NCBI GenBank assembly: GCA_026397715.1 | Contig: JAPLUN010000656.1 | Span: 1-33,769, forward strand | Origin: Verrucomicrobiota bacterium | GTDB lineage: Bacteria > Verrucomicrobiota > Verrucomicrobiia > Verrucomicrobiales > Verrucomicrobiaceae | DNA length: 33,769 nt | Direction of reading: 5' to 3' | Shown here: in pieces, positions 33,116-33,769 of the stretch | How positions within the stretch are numbered: position 1 is the stretch's first letter | How the letters are laid out: each line of letters begins with the position of its first letter | The notes under the pieces: generated by a model | What the model was told of the DNA's origin: nothing | Databases searched by the model: none | What the model saw: the letters and a program-made list of their open reading frames with translations, nothing else | Program-made: the position numbers and the translations under genes

Positions 33116-33769
33116 TGGGATGGGGTAGCGACCAACGAAATAGCAAGAGTAGCACGAATGACACCACTTTTTTGTCCCTGCTCATATACGGGACAAGCCA
33201 CGCCAGGCCCCCAAGCGCCTCAAAGCGGGACATCTGGCATCATCCCAATATAGGAATGAGGGAGGCAGAGGTCGCAGTGCACAGTCGCGTCTCACATATG
33301 AGGACAGCGCCCAGAACAGGCGGTACCAAGGGTGTTTTAGAGTCAGACGAGAGGCACGATATGGAGGCATGTTTTTGATGGCTCATTTGCAGCTCCGAAT
33401 GCCTGCCGACATCGAGCTCAATCATCGATGAAATCGAGGGAAGAGAAGAAAATGCGTGATGCACGCACAACGCGATGAAGTTTTTGGATCGATGCCTTCA
33501 TGAGATGATCAGCAGGCTTCAAAAACGAGGCTTCGCCAATGCTCAAAACGACGCGTTTACGTAGACAAAACGTCGTTTTTGGAGAGCCGCTTTTGCAGAC
33601 AACATGAATACGGGATCGAAGGCGCAGCATGGGGCAGGAATCGGCAGGAAATGACTGATTGGATGCTTCGAACGAAACTTTTTTGCAAAAAACAGCACAA
33701 TGTAGTTGCACGGTTCTGAAGCTGTTCTAAGATCCCAACCCGCAGCGAAAAACGCGGGCTGAGAAAAAA
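33116..33769. other. 654-base region upstream of acnA without a recognisable gene
   Basis: I could not support any coding sequence here. A 97-codon minus-strand frame (33418-33711) starts with GTG, has no ribosome site and resembles nothing. It holds a dyad TGTCCC / GGGACA (33173-33178, 33190-33195) about 60-80 bases before acnA, which could be an operator. A second dyad AAAACGACG / CGTCGTTTT (33545-33553, 33571-33579) and a short T6-GC-A6 palindrome near 33679-33692 also occur. Near the right end a weak -35/-10-like pair (TTGCAC at 33706, TAAGAT at 33728) and a hairpin CCCGC / GCGGG suggest a rightward promoter and leader of a gene outside the window. Confidence 0.4.

Noticed and set aside
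33418-33711. 97-codon minus-strand frame upstream of acnA
   Set aside because: GTG start without ribosome site, no domain, unusual composition with no neighbours to support it.

Overview
The window looks like a chromosomal segment of a GC-rich Gram-negative bacterium, most likely Verrucomicrobiota (Prosthecobacter/Verrucomicrobium-like). This is an inference from gene content: many small lipoproteins, a DUF1080 protein, a DUF4091 protein, a PUR-family (DUF3276) protein, a CII-like regulator and few strong Shine-Dalgarno sites. No rRNA marker is present. I saw no insertion sequence, prophage or CRISPR array.

Layout. (1) About 1-4252, minus strand: a YqiJ-like OB-fold membrane protein, a long YqiK-type flotillin, an AT-richer Imm33/DUF2185 protein, and the start of a DUF3686 'DNA repair ATPase' that runs off the left edge. 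These read as one membrane-stress or defence-type operon. (2) 4500-11800: mostly housekeeping and hypothetical genes. They are a PUR-family protein with a textbook promoter, a secreted beta-propeller-like protein, a Tat-exported metallophosphoesterase plus a 34-codon remnant of a related gene, upp, lipoproteins, a DedA protein, a CII-like regulator and a cupin. (3) 12209-20011, plus strand: a compact operon encoding a carrier protein, an acyl-CoA-dehydrogenase-like flavoprotein, a class II aaRS-like amino acid:[carrier protein] ligase, a DUF1839 protein, a cytoplasmic GH2 beta-mannosidase-like enzyme and a double alpha/beta-hydrolase. (4) 20037-20865: a lipoprotein and the initiator tRNA-Met. 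(5) 20979-21797: a DUF1080 protein. (6) 22038-29750, plus strand: an exopolysaccharide operon with polysaccharide deacetylase, GT4 glycosyltransferase, DUF4091 protein, CelD/FemAB-like GNAT and a Wzz/BY-kinase-like chain-length protein, four of its junctions tightly spaced or overlapping. (7) 29759-33115, minus strand: a PH-domain membrane protein and aconitase AcnA, followed by about 650 bases with no recognisable gene.

Main hypothesis. Regions 3 and 6 may work together. The ligase would load an amino acid on the carrier protein as a thioester, the flavoprotein may oxidise it, and DUF1839 could transfer it to an acceptor. DUF1839 has a Cys/His arrangement that reminds me of BtrH-type acyl-carrier-protein acyltransferases. 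The neighbouring sugar enzymes and the polysaccharide operon suggest a glycan or sugar-containing acceptor. The ligase and carrier-protein activities are known for the family. The transfer step, the acceptor and the link to the polysaccharide are inference.
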